From positions 1 to 17,236 of the forward strand of contig UQOT01000045.1 of NCBI GenBank assembly GCA_900542675.1: DNA of 17,236 bases, written 5' to 3'. This document shows positions 1-7,872 of the stretch, in pieces. The notes under the pieces are model-generated. The model was given only the letters and a program-made list of their open reading frames with translations, was not told the origin of the DNA and searched no databases. How positions within the stretch are numbered: the first letter of the stretch is position 1; each line of letters starts with the position of its first letter. The position numbers and the translations under genes are program-made. This stretch comes from an uncultured Eubacteriales bacterium. Its GTDB lineage: Bacteria > Bacillota > Clostridia > Monoglobales > Monoglobaceae.

Positions 1-541
1 TCGTGTTGTCGCCGCGGAATGTATCCCGTCTGTGGATTAAGTACACGGTTTTGCAGATTTCGGACAAAAACCTCGCATCGTCAAGCGCAGTGTTTCCGCC
101 GCCGACAACCGCGACGTCCTTATCCTTAAAAAATGCGCCGTCGCAGGTTGCGCAGTAAGACACTCCGCGGCCTATGAGCTCGTCCTCATTGTCAAGCCCT
201 ATTTTACGGTTTGACGCACCGCTTGCGATTATTATATTGCGGCACTCATATTCGCCATCTGACGTTACAACAGTCTTTTTACCGCCTTCTGTCCTAATTT
301 CGGTCACGTCGGCGAACTCAATGCTTCCGCCGAGCTCTGTCACCTGTTCAAACAGCCCGGTTGCAAAGTCAAATCCCGACACATCTTTTATGCCGGGATA
401 GTTTGCGATATGCGGTGAGTTAATAATTTGACCACCATACGCGTTGTTTTCAAAAATTATTGCAGACATTCCGCGACGCGCAAGGTAAATCCCGGCGGTC
501 ATCCCCGCCGTCCCCGCACCGATTATTATTGCGTCAAGCAT
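1..541 (-). CDS. trxB: Thioredoxin reductase (NADPH, FAD-dependent), N-terminal part; cut by window edge
   Basis: This gene should reduce thioredoxin with NADPH through FAD and a redox-active disulfide in the cytoplasm. I translated the minus strand from an ATG at 539-541 and obtained 180 codons with no stop before the left edge, out of about 305-310 usual for the family. Visible motifs are the FAD-binding GAGTAG near residues 8-13, the catalytic CATC disulfide at Cys130 and Cys133, the NADPH Rossmann GGGNTA near 147-152, and the NADPH phosphate-binding HRRDTFR at 170-176. A GGAGG ribosome binding site lies 4 bases upstream of the ATG and starts right at the trxA stop codon. The start is only 9 bases downstream of trxA, so the two are almost certainly co-transcribed and translationally coupled. 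The identity is firm; the C-terminal half is not seen. Confidence 0.96.
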   Translation of the reverse strand, partial: MLDAIIIGAGTAGMTAGIYLARRGMSAIIFENNAYGGQIINSPHIANYPGIKDVSGFDFATGLFEQVTELGGSIEFADVTEIRTEGGKKTVVTSDGEYECRNIIIASGASNRKIGLDNEDELIGRGVSYCATCDGAFFKDKDVAVVGGGNTALDDARFLSEICKTVYLIHRRDTFRGDNT

Positions 542-550
542 AATACCCTC

Positions 551-865
551 CTAAATTCCTACAAAGCTTAAAATTGCCTGCTTTGACTTCATACCTACCG
601 ATTTTTTTACAGGCTTACCGCCCTTAAATAAAATCAGAGTCGGGATAGACATAACTTCATAGGTTCCCGCAAGTCCGTTTTCTTCATCGACATTTAGCTT
701 GCAGACCTTTATGCTGTCTTGTTCCTCGGCAATCTCTTCGATTATCGGAGCAAGCATTCTGCACGGGCCGCACCACGATGCCCAAAAGTCAACCAGCACC
801 GGTTTATCCGAATTAAGAACTTCTTCGGTAAAGTTACCGCTTGTCAGCGTAATTTCTTTTGACAT
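551..865 (-). CDS. trxA: Thioredoxin
   Basis: This is a small cytoplasmic dithiol reductant of 104 residues, the normal length for the family. The active site is WCGPC with Cys32 and Cys35, preceded by the conserved VDFWA strand. The cis-proline loop (SIPTL) and the following LFKGGKPV hairpin are also present. A GAGGAA ribosome binding site precedes the ATG. The gene sits 27 bases downstream of the polysaccharide deacetylase and 9 bases upstream of trxB, its natural reductase, which supports a complete NADPH-thioredoxin pair. An extra cysteine at residue 55 (VCKLNVD) is unremarkable. Certainty is high. Confidence 0.97.
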   Translation of the reverse strand: MSKEITLTSGNFTEEVLNSDKPVLVDFWASWCGPCRMLAPIIEEIAEEQDSIKVCKLNVDEENGLAGTYEVMSIPTLILFKGGKPVKKSVGMKSKQAILSFVGI

Positions 866-892
866 AGTTATTCCTCGCTTTATTTATTATGG

Positions 893-1927
893 TTAATTAA
901 CAATTTTGTTCGAGAGCGCCTGACGGACGAGTTCAATTACATTTACGTTGCCCATAAGACCGCTTACCGTAATTCGGGTCATATGCTCAACGCCGTCACG
1001 CGGGATATTGACCTCATAGTCAATGACTGTTGCGTCGTCGCCGACAAGACACTGCGCTTTGTAGCCCGCTTTATGCGATGCTTCAATAACGCTGTCGCTG
1101 TATGAGCCGTAGGGATATGCTATCATATCGCAGGTGGTACCGAGATTTTTCTCTATCAAATATTTGGACTTTCTAAGCTCAAAGTTCACAGCGTCTCTTG
1201 TGAGCGTTGCAAGCTTTACGTGGTCGTTCGTGTGTGACTGAATTTCAATAAGTCCGCTGTTTATCATCTCGCGCGCCTGTTCCCAGTTAAAGTGCGTATA
1301 GTTTACTTTGCCATCGCCGCCCTTTGCGCCGACTGTGTCGGTAACTATGAAAATCGTGGCGGGGATTTCCAGCTCTCTAAGAATAGGATATGCGACCTCA
1401 TAATTCGAGAGATATCCATCGTCAAACGTTACGATTATCGGATTGGACGGCATTGTCTTTGAGCCGTCGGTGCAGTTTACAAAGTCCACATATTCCCTGA
1501 GGCTTATGGGCGTAAACTGAGCCTTTATCGCTGTCATATGCAGTCGAAAATCCTTCGGCGATATTATGGATATTGCGTTTGACGTGTCAAAGTCCGTGGA
1601 TATATGATGATAGAGTAAAATCGGAACCTTGAGCACCTCTGCCTCTTTGCTACCTGCCCTTACAATGCCGGGCTGAGCCGACGGTGTCGGTGTCGGAGTT
1701 ACAGCCGGGTCAGCGCTTGCTTCGGGGCTTGTTTTTCCGCCCGAAACCCACGCAGGCGCGCTGCTGTTCTGATTTTTTTCGCTATCCGTGCTGTTTGTGC
1801 CTGTTGTATTTACAGGGGCTTTGCTTGGGCCGAACGCTTCAACATTACCGCTGCCGCAGAATACAAAAACCGCAAGCACTGCGCAGCACACAGCAACGGA
1901 TGCCGCTGTAATCAAAGTCCTCTTCAT
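893..1927 (-). CDS. Secreted or membrane-anchored polysaccharide deacetylase (NodB domain)
   Basis: This enzyme probably removes acetyl groups from an extracellular or wall polysaccharide, such as peptidoglycan or poly-N-acetylglucosamine. It has 344 residues. The N-terminus is a positively charged, hydrophobic signal/anchor (about residues 1-27). A Ser/Thr/Pro-rich, probably exposed linker follows (about 35-90, including a TPTPTP run). The NodB domain spans about 100-315. Catalytic motifs are intact: LLYHHIS at 104-110, TFDDG at 167-171 (general-base Asp169, metal Asp170), SHTNDH at 231-236 (metal His232 and His236), and YPYG at 271-274. I chose the ATG at 1927 over an upstream in-frame start at 1960 because AGGAG lies about 10 bases before it and the signal peptide then begins cleanly with MKRT. 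The cysteine at residue 24 lacks a proper lipobox, so a lipoprotein is unlikely. The exact substrate cannot be read from sequence. Confidence 0.9.
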   Translation of the reverse strand: MKRTLITAASVAVCCAVLAVFVFCGSGNVEAFGPSKAPVNTTGTNSTDSEKNQNSSAPAWVSGGKTSPEASADPAVTPTPTPSAQPGIVRAGSKEAEVLKVPILLYHHISTDFDTSNAISIISPKDFRLHMTAIKAQFTPISLREYVDFVNCTDGSKTMPSNPIIVTFDDGYLSNYEVAYPILRELEIPATIFIVTDTVGAKGGDGKVNYTHFNWEQAREMINSGLIEIQSHTNDHVKLATLTRDAVNFELRKSKYLIEKNLGTTCDMIAYPYGSYSDSVIEASHKAGYKAQCLVGDDATVIDYEVNIPRDGVEHMTRITVSGLMGNVNVIELVRQALSNKIVN

Positions 1928-1986
1928 ATCGTATACTCTCCTTACTGTTGTTATCCGCAAAAAAACTTTTATTATTCAAACAAAAA

Positions 1987-3474
1987 TTACTTAAAAATTT
2001 TGTTTGCGACTGCTAAAAAGGTCTCGTTATTTTCAGAACCGACGATATAGCGTAAAATCTTTTCGGTTACATCCGCAGTGTTTTGTCCTGCGAGAGCGCG
2101 GCGAATTTTCCAGATAACCTCTCTTTCGGCGGGATTTAACAAAAGCTCCTCTTTTCTTGTTCCGGATTTCGCTATATCAATTGCCGGGAATACGCGGCGT
2201 TCCTGAAGCTTTCTGTCTAAGTGAACCTCCATATTGCCGGTGCCCTTGAATTCCTCGTAAATCATATCGTCCATTCGGCTGCCGGTCTCGATAAGAGCCG
2301 TTGCAAGTATAGTCAGGCTTCCGCCCTCCTCAATATTACGTGCCGCGCCGAAGAAACGCTTAGGTTTATAAAGAGCGCCGGGGTCAAGACCGCCCGAAAG
2401 CGTTCTGCCTGTAGGTGAAATTGTGAGGTTATACGCCCTTGCAAGTCTTGTTATACTGTCAAGCAGAATAACTACGTCCTTTTTGTGCTCAACCAGTCTC
2501 TTGGCGCGTTCTAAAACTATTTCGGCAACCTTGGCGTGGTTTTGCGGCTCCTCGTCAAACGTCGAATATATTACGTCACCTTTGATGCTTCTCTGCATAT
2601 CGGTTACTTCCTCGGGGCGTTCGTCTATCAGCAGCACTATAAGCTGCACGTCGGGATTGTTCGTTGTTATGCTATTGGCTATGTTTTTAAGCAGCGTGGT
2701 TTTGCCCGCCTTTGGGGGCGCAACAATTATTCCTCTCTGCCCTTTTCCGACCGGTGCAATCAGGTCAATTATGCGCATAGAATAATCATTCGACGAGGTT
2801 TCAAGTTTAAGCCTTTCGGTCGGATAGATAGGAGTTAAATCCTCAAACGCCTTTCTGCGCAGTACAACGTCAACGCCGTCGCCGTTTACCGATTTAACAT
2901 AAATCAGCGCTTCAAAACGCTCATCATCGTGCTGTCTTGTGTTTGCTTCAATAAAGTCGCCGGTTTTCAGCCTAAATCTGCGTATCTGCGTTTGCGGCAC
3001 ATAAATATCACCCGTGCCCGACTGATAGTTATCGGTTCTTAAAAAGCCGTAGCCGTCCTCCATTATTTCAAGAATTCCGCTTGCCACATTGTTTCGGTTT
3101 TGTTCGTTGTTTTTGAACTTGTCGCTGTTATTTTGCTTTTGATTGTTCTTCTTATGTGTTTGACTGCTCTGTTCGTTATTTTGTTCCCGGTTTTGTTCGC
3201 GTTTTTGTTCGTTTGAGGGAGTGTTTTCTTCGCTCGCGTCATTTTTGCGGTGAACAGAAGTTTTCTTCGCAGACTCCGCTTTATCAGGTGTTTCATCGTC
3301 CCTGCTATGCTCCGCCGAATTTTTCGATATATATTCCTTTACGGTTTCGCACAGTTCCTTTTTGTTAAGCTTGGATATACCCTTTATTCCCAGCGTTTTA
3401 ACCAGTTGTTTAAGTTCCAGTATCTTCATAGCCTCCACTTGTTCGGGAGTTATGTTTACCGTTTGATTGTTCAT
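1987..3474 (-). CDS. rho: Transcription termination factor Rho with Asn/Gln-rich linker
   Basis: Rho is a hexameric RNA-dependent ATPase that ends transcription of untranslated RNA. The 495 residues comprise an N-terminal Rho_N helical domain (about 8-50), a low-complexity linker (about 51-130), a cold-shock-like primary RNA-binding domain (about 131-208, with GYGFLR at 141-146) and the RecA-type motor (about 215-480). Walker A is APPKAGKT at 252-259 and Walker B is VVILLD at 334-339. The Q-loop region (LSGGLDPGA, 359-367) and R-loop region (GTGNMEVHLD, 411-420) are intact, so the protein should be active. The linker is odd: 21 of residues 88-129 are Asn or Gln, partly from a 12-bp tandem repeat. 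An AGGAGGA ribosome binding site precedes the ATG. It lies 16 bases downstream of the CvpA-family gene. Identification is certain; the role of the linker is not. Confidence 0.98.
   Translation of the reverse strand: MNNQTVNITPEQVEAMKILELKQLVKTLGIKGISKLNKKELCETVKEYISKNSAEHSRDDETPDKAESAKKTSVHRKNDASEENTPSNEQKREQNREQNNEQSSQTHKKNNQKQNNSDKFKNNEQNRNNVASGILEIMEDGYGFLRTDNYQSGTGDIYVPQTQIRRFRLKTGDFIEANTRQHDDERFEALIYVKSVNGDGVDVVLRRKAFEDLTPIYPTERLKLETSSNDYSMRIIDLIAPVGKGQRGIIVAPPKAGKTTLLKNIANSITTNNPDVQLIVLLIDERPEEVTDMQRSIKGDVIYSTFDEEPQNHAKVAEIVLERAKRLVEHKKDVVILLDSITRLARAYNLTISPTGRTLSGGLDPGALYKPKRFFGAARNIEEGGSLTILATALIETGSRMDDMIYEEFKGTGNMEVHLDRKLQERRVFPAIDIAKSGTRKEELLLNPAEREVIWKIRRALAGQNTADVTEKILRYIVGSENNETFLAVANKIFK
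3171..3211 (-). repeat. 12-bp in-frame tandem repeat inside rho
   Basis: On the plus strand GTTC recurs at exactly 12-base intervals (3171, 3183, 3195, 3207) with similar T-rich filler between. On the coding strand this gives four EQxx units, roughly EQKR-EQNR-EQNN-EQSS (residues 89-104 of Rho). The period is a multiple of three, so gain or loss of a unit would alter linker length without breaking the gene. Confidence 0.8.
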
Positions 3475-3490
3475 AAATTCCTCCTAAAAA

Positions 3491-4141
3491 TTAATTCGCC
3501 GATGTTATGTTATCATAATCCTTGGGTGTCACCAATTTCACCAATGGGTTGTTTTCGTACATAGTTTTAGTCAATGTGGACTCTGATATATACGCCTTTG
3601 TTGTCGGGTTTTCGCGCAGCGGAGCGACCGCGTATACAACCGCAAACACAAGATAAAGCACAAGAAGAGCTTCGACTGTGCCGAATATAACGCCGCCCGC
3701 TCTGTCAAACAGTCTGATAAGCGGCAGCCGTGAAATTATATGCAGAATTCGTCCTATAACACTGATTAAAACTCGCGTTATTAAAAATACTGCGAGAAAC
3801 GAAAGCAAGTTAAGCACAAGGTTTGATACAAACCCTGTAAGCGCGTTTTCAAGTCCGACACGCCCGGTTGAAACCATACTTCGCATATAATCCGGGAGGT
3901 CGGACGCGTCAAGGCTTTTGGATAATACTCCGGGTTCAACGTATTTTGTTCTCACCAAATCACGTATGCTGTCGCCTATAACACTGTTTGAAATAATGTC
4001 CTTTATATATGGATACAAAAGATATGCGATAATTATGCTTGCCGCAAGCGCGGCAATTCCGTAAAGTGAACGCAGCAGACCCTTTTTATACCCTATAATT
4101 ATAAAAAGGATAAACACTGCCGCGGTCAGTATGTCTATCAT
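3491..4141 (-). CDS. CvpA family integral membrane protein
   Basis: This protein of 216 residues resembles the CvpA family (named for colicin V production). Members are inner-membrane proteins linked to envelope homeostasis, with no agreed biochemical activity. Four hydrophobic segments are visible at about 1-17, 24-43, 105-127 and 150-174. A polar loop separates the first and second pairs. The sequence GYKKGLLRSLYG after the first segment is typical of the family. I chose the ATG at 4141, which has GGAGG 5 bases upstream, over a TTG at 4159 that has no such site. It begins 14 bases after the DUF5711 gene and ends 16 bases before rho, so all three are likely co-transcribed. The family call is good; the function is unknown. 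Confidence 0.85.
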   Translation of the reverse strand: MIDILTAAVFILFIIIGYKKGLLRSLYGIAALAASIIIAYLLYPYIKDIISNSVIGDSIRDLVRTKYVEPGVLSKSLDASDLPDYMRSMVSTGRVGLENALTGFVSNLVLNLLSFLAVFLITRVLISVIGRILHIISRLPLIRLFDRAGGVIFGTVEALLVLYLVFAVVYAVAPLRENPTTKAYISESTLTKTMYENNPLVKLVTPKDYDNITSAN

Positions 4142-4155
4142 AATAACCTCCGAAA

Positions 4156-5379
4156 TCAATGTATGCGGACTATATCGGCTTTGTTTCCTCCGAGAACGAG
4201 AACATTTCGATTATTGCCGTATATTCCGATATTCATTATATCGTGTTTAATTTCTATATTTTTCTTCGGTCTGCCCTTTTGGCTAAGCGAAACAATATTC
4301 CGCCCTGTTGACACGACTATGCTGTCACGGCATACAGAAAAATGATTTATTTTGTCGCTTGAAGTGTATGTTCCCAAAAGCTTGCCTCGGCGCGAGTATA
4401 TCTCAAGCACCGAATTCCCGCGGTTGTCGCGGCATAGGAATACAATTCTGTCACCGCCCGATATGTCGTAAGACTGCGGCGATTTTCCTGCCAAATCAAT
4501 ACAGAATATCTGCGAGCCGTTTTTCTTTAACCCGTAAACTTTGCTGTCGCCGAGTGCGGTTATATTATCATTTTTGTCAAAGCTGATTTTTGTTACAAGC
4601 TGTGAGGCGCACTCGGTCACAGAGACTTCTTTCTCGGCGGATACATTTATTACGTGAATTTTTGAATATACCTCGTTACGGTCACTCATCATCTGTGCAA
4701 CCGCTATGTACTTTCCGTTATTTGATATATCAATATCGGTAATATATCCTTCGCCGCTGTTCCACTTAAAGATTTCCTCTGCCTTTTTGTTGTACACAAC
4801 CACGCTGCCTTTGTAGCCTTCCTCACTCACTGCTGCTGCCGCATAACGCTTTTTGCAGATTTTTGCCGATAATATATCGCTTTTTATCGGATACTCTGTA
4901 ATGATATTACCTTTTCTATCATAAAGGTTCAGTGTGTTGTTTCCGTCAAGGTCGGCGAGAAGCATATAATTTCCCTCGATATCGACCATCGGGTTTGTAA
5001 GCGTAACGGGCTTTATCCAAACGTCTGTACCCTTGTTATTTACAAGCTTTAAGCCGTTGTTATTTACAAGCAGTATGTCACTGCCGTATGGGTGCATCGC
5101 ATATTCTCCGCCCGTGTCAAATTCGAGGTCGGAATATGCTCTGTAGGTAGTGTGCGGTATTACGACCAAATTTATAAACAGCGCAAGCAAAACCGCAAAC
5201 ACAGCCGCCGCACTGCAAAGTCTCAGCGCGTTTACGCGGAATATTCTGCCGCCGAATTTTAAATCTTTTATACTGCTGCTGTCGAGTTCTTTAATCGTAC
5301 CTGCAAGCTTCAGCCATTTATTTTTTATAAATTCGCCGATTTGCGAAAAGCTGAACTCCTTGTTCAAGTCAAATTTCAT
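4156..5379 (-). CDS. Membrane-anchored beta-propeller-like protein, DUF5711 type
   Basis: This is a protein of 407 residues of unknown function. It has a basic cytoplasmic N-terminus of about 50 residues, one transmembrane segment (about 51-74) and a long extracytoplasmic domain. That domain consists of short repeated beta-strand blades, with recurring patterns such as LLADLDGNNTLNLYDRKGN, SVVVYNKKAEEIFKW and VLEIYSRRGKLLGTY, as in WD40- or PQQ-like propellers. From memory this matches the family DUF5711, common in Clostridia and often next to a CvpA gene, as here (14-base gap). Positive residues before the membrane segment favour an N-in, C-out orientation. An AAGGTG ribosome binding site precedes the ATG. 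No catalytic residues can be pointed to; a scaffold or envelope-sensing role is only a guess. Confidence 0.78.
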   Translation of the reverse strand: MKFDLNKEFSFSQIGEFIKNKWLKLAGTIKELDSSSIKDLKFGGRIFRVNALRLCSAAAVFAVLLALFINLVVIPHTTYRAYSDLEFDTGGEYAMHPYGSDILLVNNNGLKLVNNKGTDVWIKPVTLTNPMVDIEGNYMLLADLDGNNTLNLYDRKGNIITEYPIKSDILSAKICKKRYAAAAVSEEGYKGSVVVYNKKAEEIFKWNSGEGYITDIDISNNGKYIAVAQMMSDRNEVYSKIHVINVSAEKEVSVTECASQLVTKISFDKNDNITALGDSKVYGLKKNGSQIFCIDLAGKSPQSYDISGGDRIVFLCRDNRGNSVLEIYSRRGKLLGTYTSSDKINHFSVCRDSIVVSTGRNIVSLSQKGRPKKNIEIKHDIMNIGIYGNNRNVLVLGGNKADIVRIH

Positions 5380-5407
5380 ATTAAGTCACCTTAATCTGTC
5401 TGTGTTT

Positions 5408-6160
5408 TTAAAGATACACTTTTTTAAGAAACAATCCCTGCGGAGGCGCAGTAACGCCGCCTTTTAACCTGTCTGCGCTTTCGATAATTTCCGGAATATC
5501 GTCGGCACGAAGTTTGCCGCAGCCGACGTCTGTAAGCGTACCTACGATTATCCTTACCATATTGTATAAAAACGCGTCCGCCTCAACTGATACGGTGATG
5601 AGGCTTGGCTGATTTTCGTCTCTCTCCGCCGTGCATACTCGTACGGTTCTTACCGTTGTTGTTTGCTGTCCGCCGCTTGCCATAAAGCCCGCAAAATCGT
5701 GTCTGCCGACAAAGTATCCCGCGGCCTTTTTGATATTCTCAAAATCTAATTTATATGGATAATGCCAGCTATAGCGGTCTAAAAACGGATTTTTAAAGAC
5801 TGAATTCCATATTTGATAGATGTATCTCTTGCCGTTTACCGAAAAGCGCGAATTAAAATCCTCCGCCGCTTCCCACGCGTTTACGGCTGTGATGTCGCTT
5901 GGCAGCCGATAGTTAAGCGCATACGGCAGTCTGTCCGTCGGTATAGATGTATCCGTCTTGAAATTCATTATATAGTCAAGTGCGTGAACGCCGGCGTCGG
6001 TGCGGCTGCAGCCGGTAACCCTGACGGGCTTTCCGAAAGTTTCTTGGAGCGCGGTCTCAACCGTACTCTGCACCGTGACCGCGTTTTCCTGCCACTGCCA
6101 GCCGTGATAGTTTGTGCCGTCGTATTGAATTCTCACGGCGATATTCTTATCTTTTCCCAT
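5408..6160 (-). CDS. truA: tRNA pseudouridine(38-40) synthase TruA
   Basis: TruA converts uridines 38-40 in the tRNA anticodon arm to pseudouridine. The protein has 250 residues, the normal length. The catalytic motif GCSRTDAGVHA at residues 50-60 contains the nucleophile Asp55. The N-terminal YDGTNYHGWQ motif (13-22) and the C-terminal LYNMVRIIVGTL region are both present. The ATG at 6160 follows the ecfT stop by only three bases, and no strong ribosome binding site is seen, which suggests translational coupling to ecfT. The ecfA1-ecfA2-ecfT-truA order is a widely conserved Firmicutes arrangement, although the ribosomal protein genes that usually flank it are missing here. Certainty is high. 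Confidence 0.96.
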   Translation of the reverse strand: MGKDKNIAVRIQYDGTNYHGWQWQENAVTVQSTVETALQETFGKPVRVTGCSRTDAGVHALDYIMNFKTDTSIPTDRLPYALNYRLPSDITAVNAWEAAEDFNSRFSVNGKRYIYQIWNSVFKNPFLDRYSWHYPYKLDFENIKKAAGYFVGRHDFAGFMASGGQQTTTVRTVRVCTAERDENQPSLITVSVEADAFLYNMVRIIVGTLTDVGCGKLRADDIPEIIESADRLKGGVTAPPQGLFLKKVYL

Positions 6161-6163
6161 ATT

Positions 6164-6973
6164 CTAAAACTTTCCCAAAGTAATATTAAGAGTAATTACC
6201 GCACCGAGCAGCATAAGCGTAAACATCCAGCCGAGTATATCCACCGAGGTGTATTTCAGTTCATACAGTCGTGTGCGGTTCTCGCCGCCGCGGTAACAGC
6301 GGCATTCCATAGCCGTCGCAAGCTCGTCCGCGCGTCTGAACGCACTGATAAACAGCGGTATTAAAATCGGAACCATAGCCTTTGCGCGGCTTAATATATT
6401 TCCGCTGTCTATACTTGCGCCGCGCGCCGACTGCGCCTTCATAATTTTGTCCGTCTCGTCAAGAAGAGTAGGTATAAATCTGAGCGCAATTGTCATCATC
6501 ATCGCGATTTCGTGTGCCGGTATGTGGATTTTCTTAAACGGTGCGAGCAAGTGCTCAATGCCATCGGTCAGCGCGATAGGCGATGTGGTCAGCGTCAGCA
6601 GCGACGTGCCGAGTATCAGAAAAATAAGCCTCAGCACCATAAATGCCGCAAAGCGTATGCCCTCTTTGGTAATAGTGAAAATCCACCAGTGCCATACTGT
6701 TTCGCCTGAGGTCAGGAACAGATTAAAAAGCCCGGTGAATACTATAAATATCATTATCGGCTTTAAGCCTTTTATCAGAAACTTGGGCGGAATTTTTGAT
6801 ACGGTCACGCAGACCGCCAAAAACGCCGTGAGCATAAGGTAGCCCCAAAAGTTTTGTATCAAAAACACAATGACCACATATGCGAGCATTATTAAAATCT
6901 TGGTTCTCGGGTCCAGCCGATGAATGAACGACTCACCGGGAAAGTATTGTCCGAGTGTAATATCTTTTAGCAT
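6164..6973 (-). CDS. ecfT: ECF transporter transmembrane component EcfT
   Basis: EcfT is the membrane scaffold that couples the two ECF ATPases to a substrate-binding S protein during uptake of vitamins or trace metals. The protein has 269 residues and several hydrophobic segments (about 27-58, 70-88, 105-130, 155-170, 200-212, 243-265). Two cytoplasmic coupling motifs contact the ATPases: QSARGAS at 181-187 and the second Arg-Gly motif CRCYRGG at 224-230. The start is 25 bases after ecfA2 and the stop is 3 bases before truA. No S component is encoded in the window, so specificity cannot be stated; the unit is probably a shared group II module. Confidence 0.94.
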   Translation of the reverse strand: MLKDITLGQYFPGESFIHRLDPRTKILIMLAYVVIVFLIQNFWGYLMLTAFLAVCVTVSKIPPKFLIKGLKPIMIFIVFTGLFNLFLTSGETVWHWWIFTITKEGIRFAAFMVLRLIFLILGTSLLTLTTSPIALTDGIEHLLAPFKKIHIPAHEIAMMMTIALRFIPTLLDETDKIMKAQSARGASIDSGNILSRAKAMVPILIPLFISAFRRADELATAMECRCYRGGENRTRLYELKYTSVDILGWMFTLMLLGAVITLNITLGKF

Positions 6974-6998
6974 ATTTATTCCTTCTGAAATCAGTGAA

Positions 6999-7847
6999 TT
7001 ACTTTTTCTTTAAAAGCGGGAGCAGAACGCGGTACGCATCGCCCGTTGTATATATTCCATCTTCAATATTAATTCCCGCGGCGCGAAGTCTGTCCATTAC
7101 CTTTGTTATTTGCGGAACCGTGAGACCGATTCCTTCAAGCCTTTCGCTTTGCTTGAATACTTCTGCGGGCTTGTCAAACATTTCGATATGTCCGCTGTTT
7201 AGAACAAGAATTCTGTCGGCGAGCCGCGCGACGTCCTCCATACTGTGTGACACAAGCAAGACCGTGAGTTCCATACGCTTGTGCATATCGCGGATTTGCG
7301 ATAAAATCTCATCGCGTCCCGCGGGGTCAAGCCCCGCCGTCGGTTCGTCAAGGATTAGAATTTTAGGCTCCATCGCTAAAATTCCCGCAATCGCCGCACG
7401 GCGTTTCTGACCTCCCGACAAGTCAAACGGCGATTTTTGCAGCATATCCTCAGACAGCCCCGTCATAGATGCGGCGAACCGTGCACGCGCTTCTGCCTCC
7501 TCTTTAGAAAGTCCCATATTAAGCGGGCCGAAGCAGATATCCTTAAGAACCGTTTCTTCAAACAGCTGATACTCGGGATACTGCATAACCAGCCCGACCT
7601 TAAAGCGTATATCGCGAAGTTTGACTTTCTTGTCCGAAAGGTCGTCTCCGTCTATTATCACCTTGCCTGAGGTCGGCTTTATAAGTCCGTTTAGCATTTG
7701 TATCATAGTGGATTTGCCGGAACCGGTATGTCCGATAATTCCGACAAATTCACCTCTGTTAATTTCAAGACTTATATTGTCAAGCGCCTTTTTCTCAAAG
7801 GGGCCGCCCTGCATATAAATATAGCTTACGTTTTCAAGTTTAATCAT
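6999..7847 (-). CDS. ecfA2: ECF transporter ATPase EcfA2
   Basis: This is one of the two ATP-hydrolysing subunits of the ECF importer, acting on the cytoplasmic face. The 282 residues hold a full ABC ATPase: Walker A GHTGSGKST at 39-47, Q-loop Gln89, signature LSGGQKRR at 143-150, Walker B ILILDEP at 163-169 and switch His201. The sequence FVGIIGHTGSGKST and the ending TKVMDRLRAAG resemble EcfA2 rather than EcfA1. It sits 25 bases downstream of ecfA1 and 25 bases upstream of ecfT. Together the pair forms the heterodimeric motor. Confidence 0.94.
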   Translation of the reverse strand: MIKLENVSYIYMQGGPFEKKALDNISLEINRGEFVGIIGHTGSGKSTMIQMLNGLIKPTSGKVIIDGDDLSDKKVKLRDIRFKVGLVMQYPEYQLFEETVLKDICFGPLNMGLSKEEAEARARFAASMTGLSEDMLQKSPFDLSGGQKRRAAIAGILAMEPKILILDEPTAGLDPAGRDEILSQIRDMHKRMELTVLLVSHSMEDVARLADRILVLNSGHIEMFDKPAEVFKQSERLEGIGLTVPQITKVMDRLRAAGINIEDGIYTTGDAYRVLLPLLKKK

Positions 7848-7872
7848 ATTTATGCCTTCCGAAATTAATGTG

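Noticed and set aside
1977..2006. CAAACAAAA / TTTTGTTTG dyad at the rho 3' end
   Set aside because: The stem is wholly A-T apart from two G-C pairs and no T-tract follows on the minus strand, so it is a poor terminator candidate.
5813..6364. Open frame of 183 codons on the plus strand over truA and ecfT
   Set aside because: It is fully antisense to truA and ecfT, whose catalytic and coupling motifs are intact. The translation is low-information and Arg/Cys rich.
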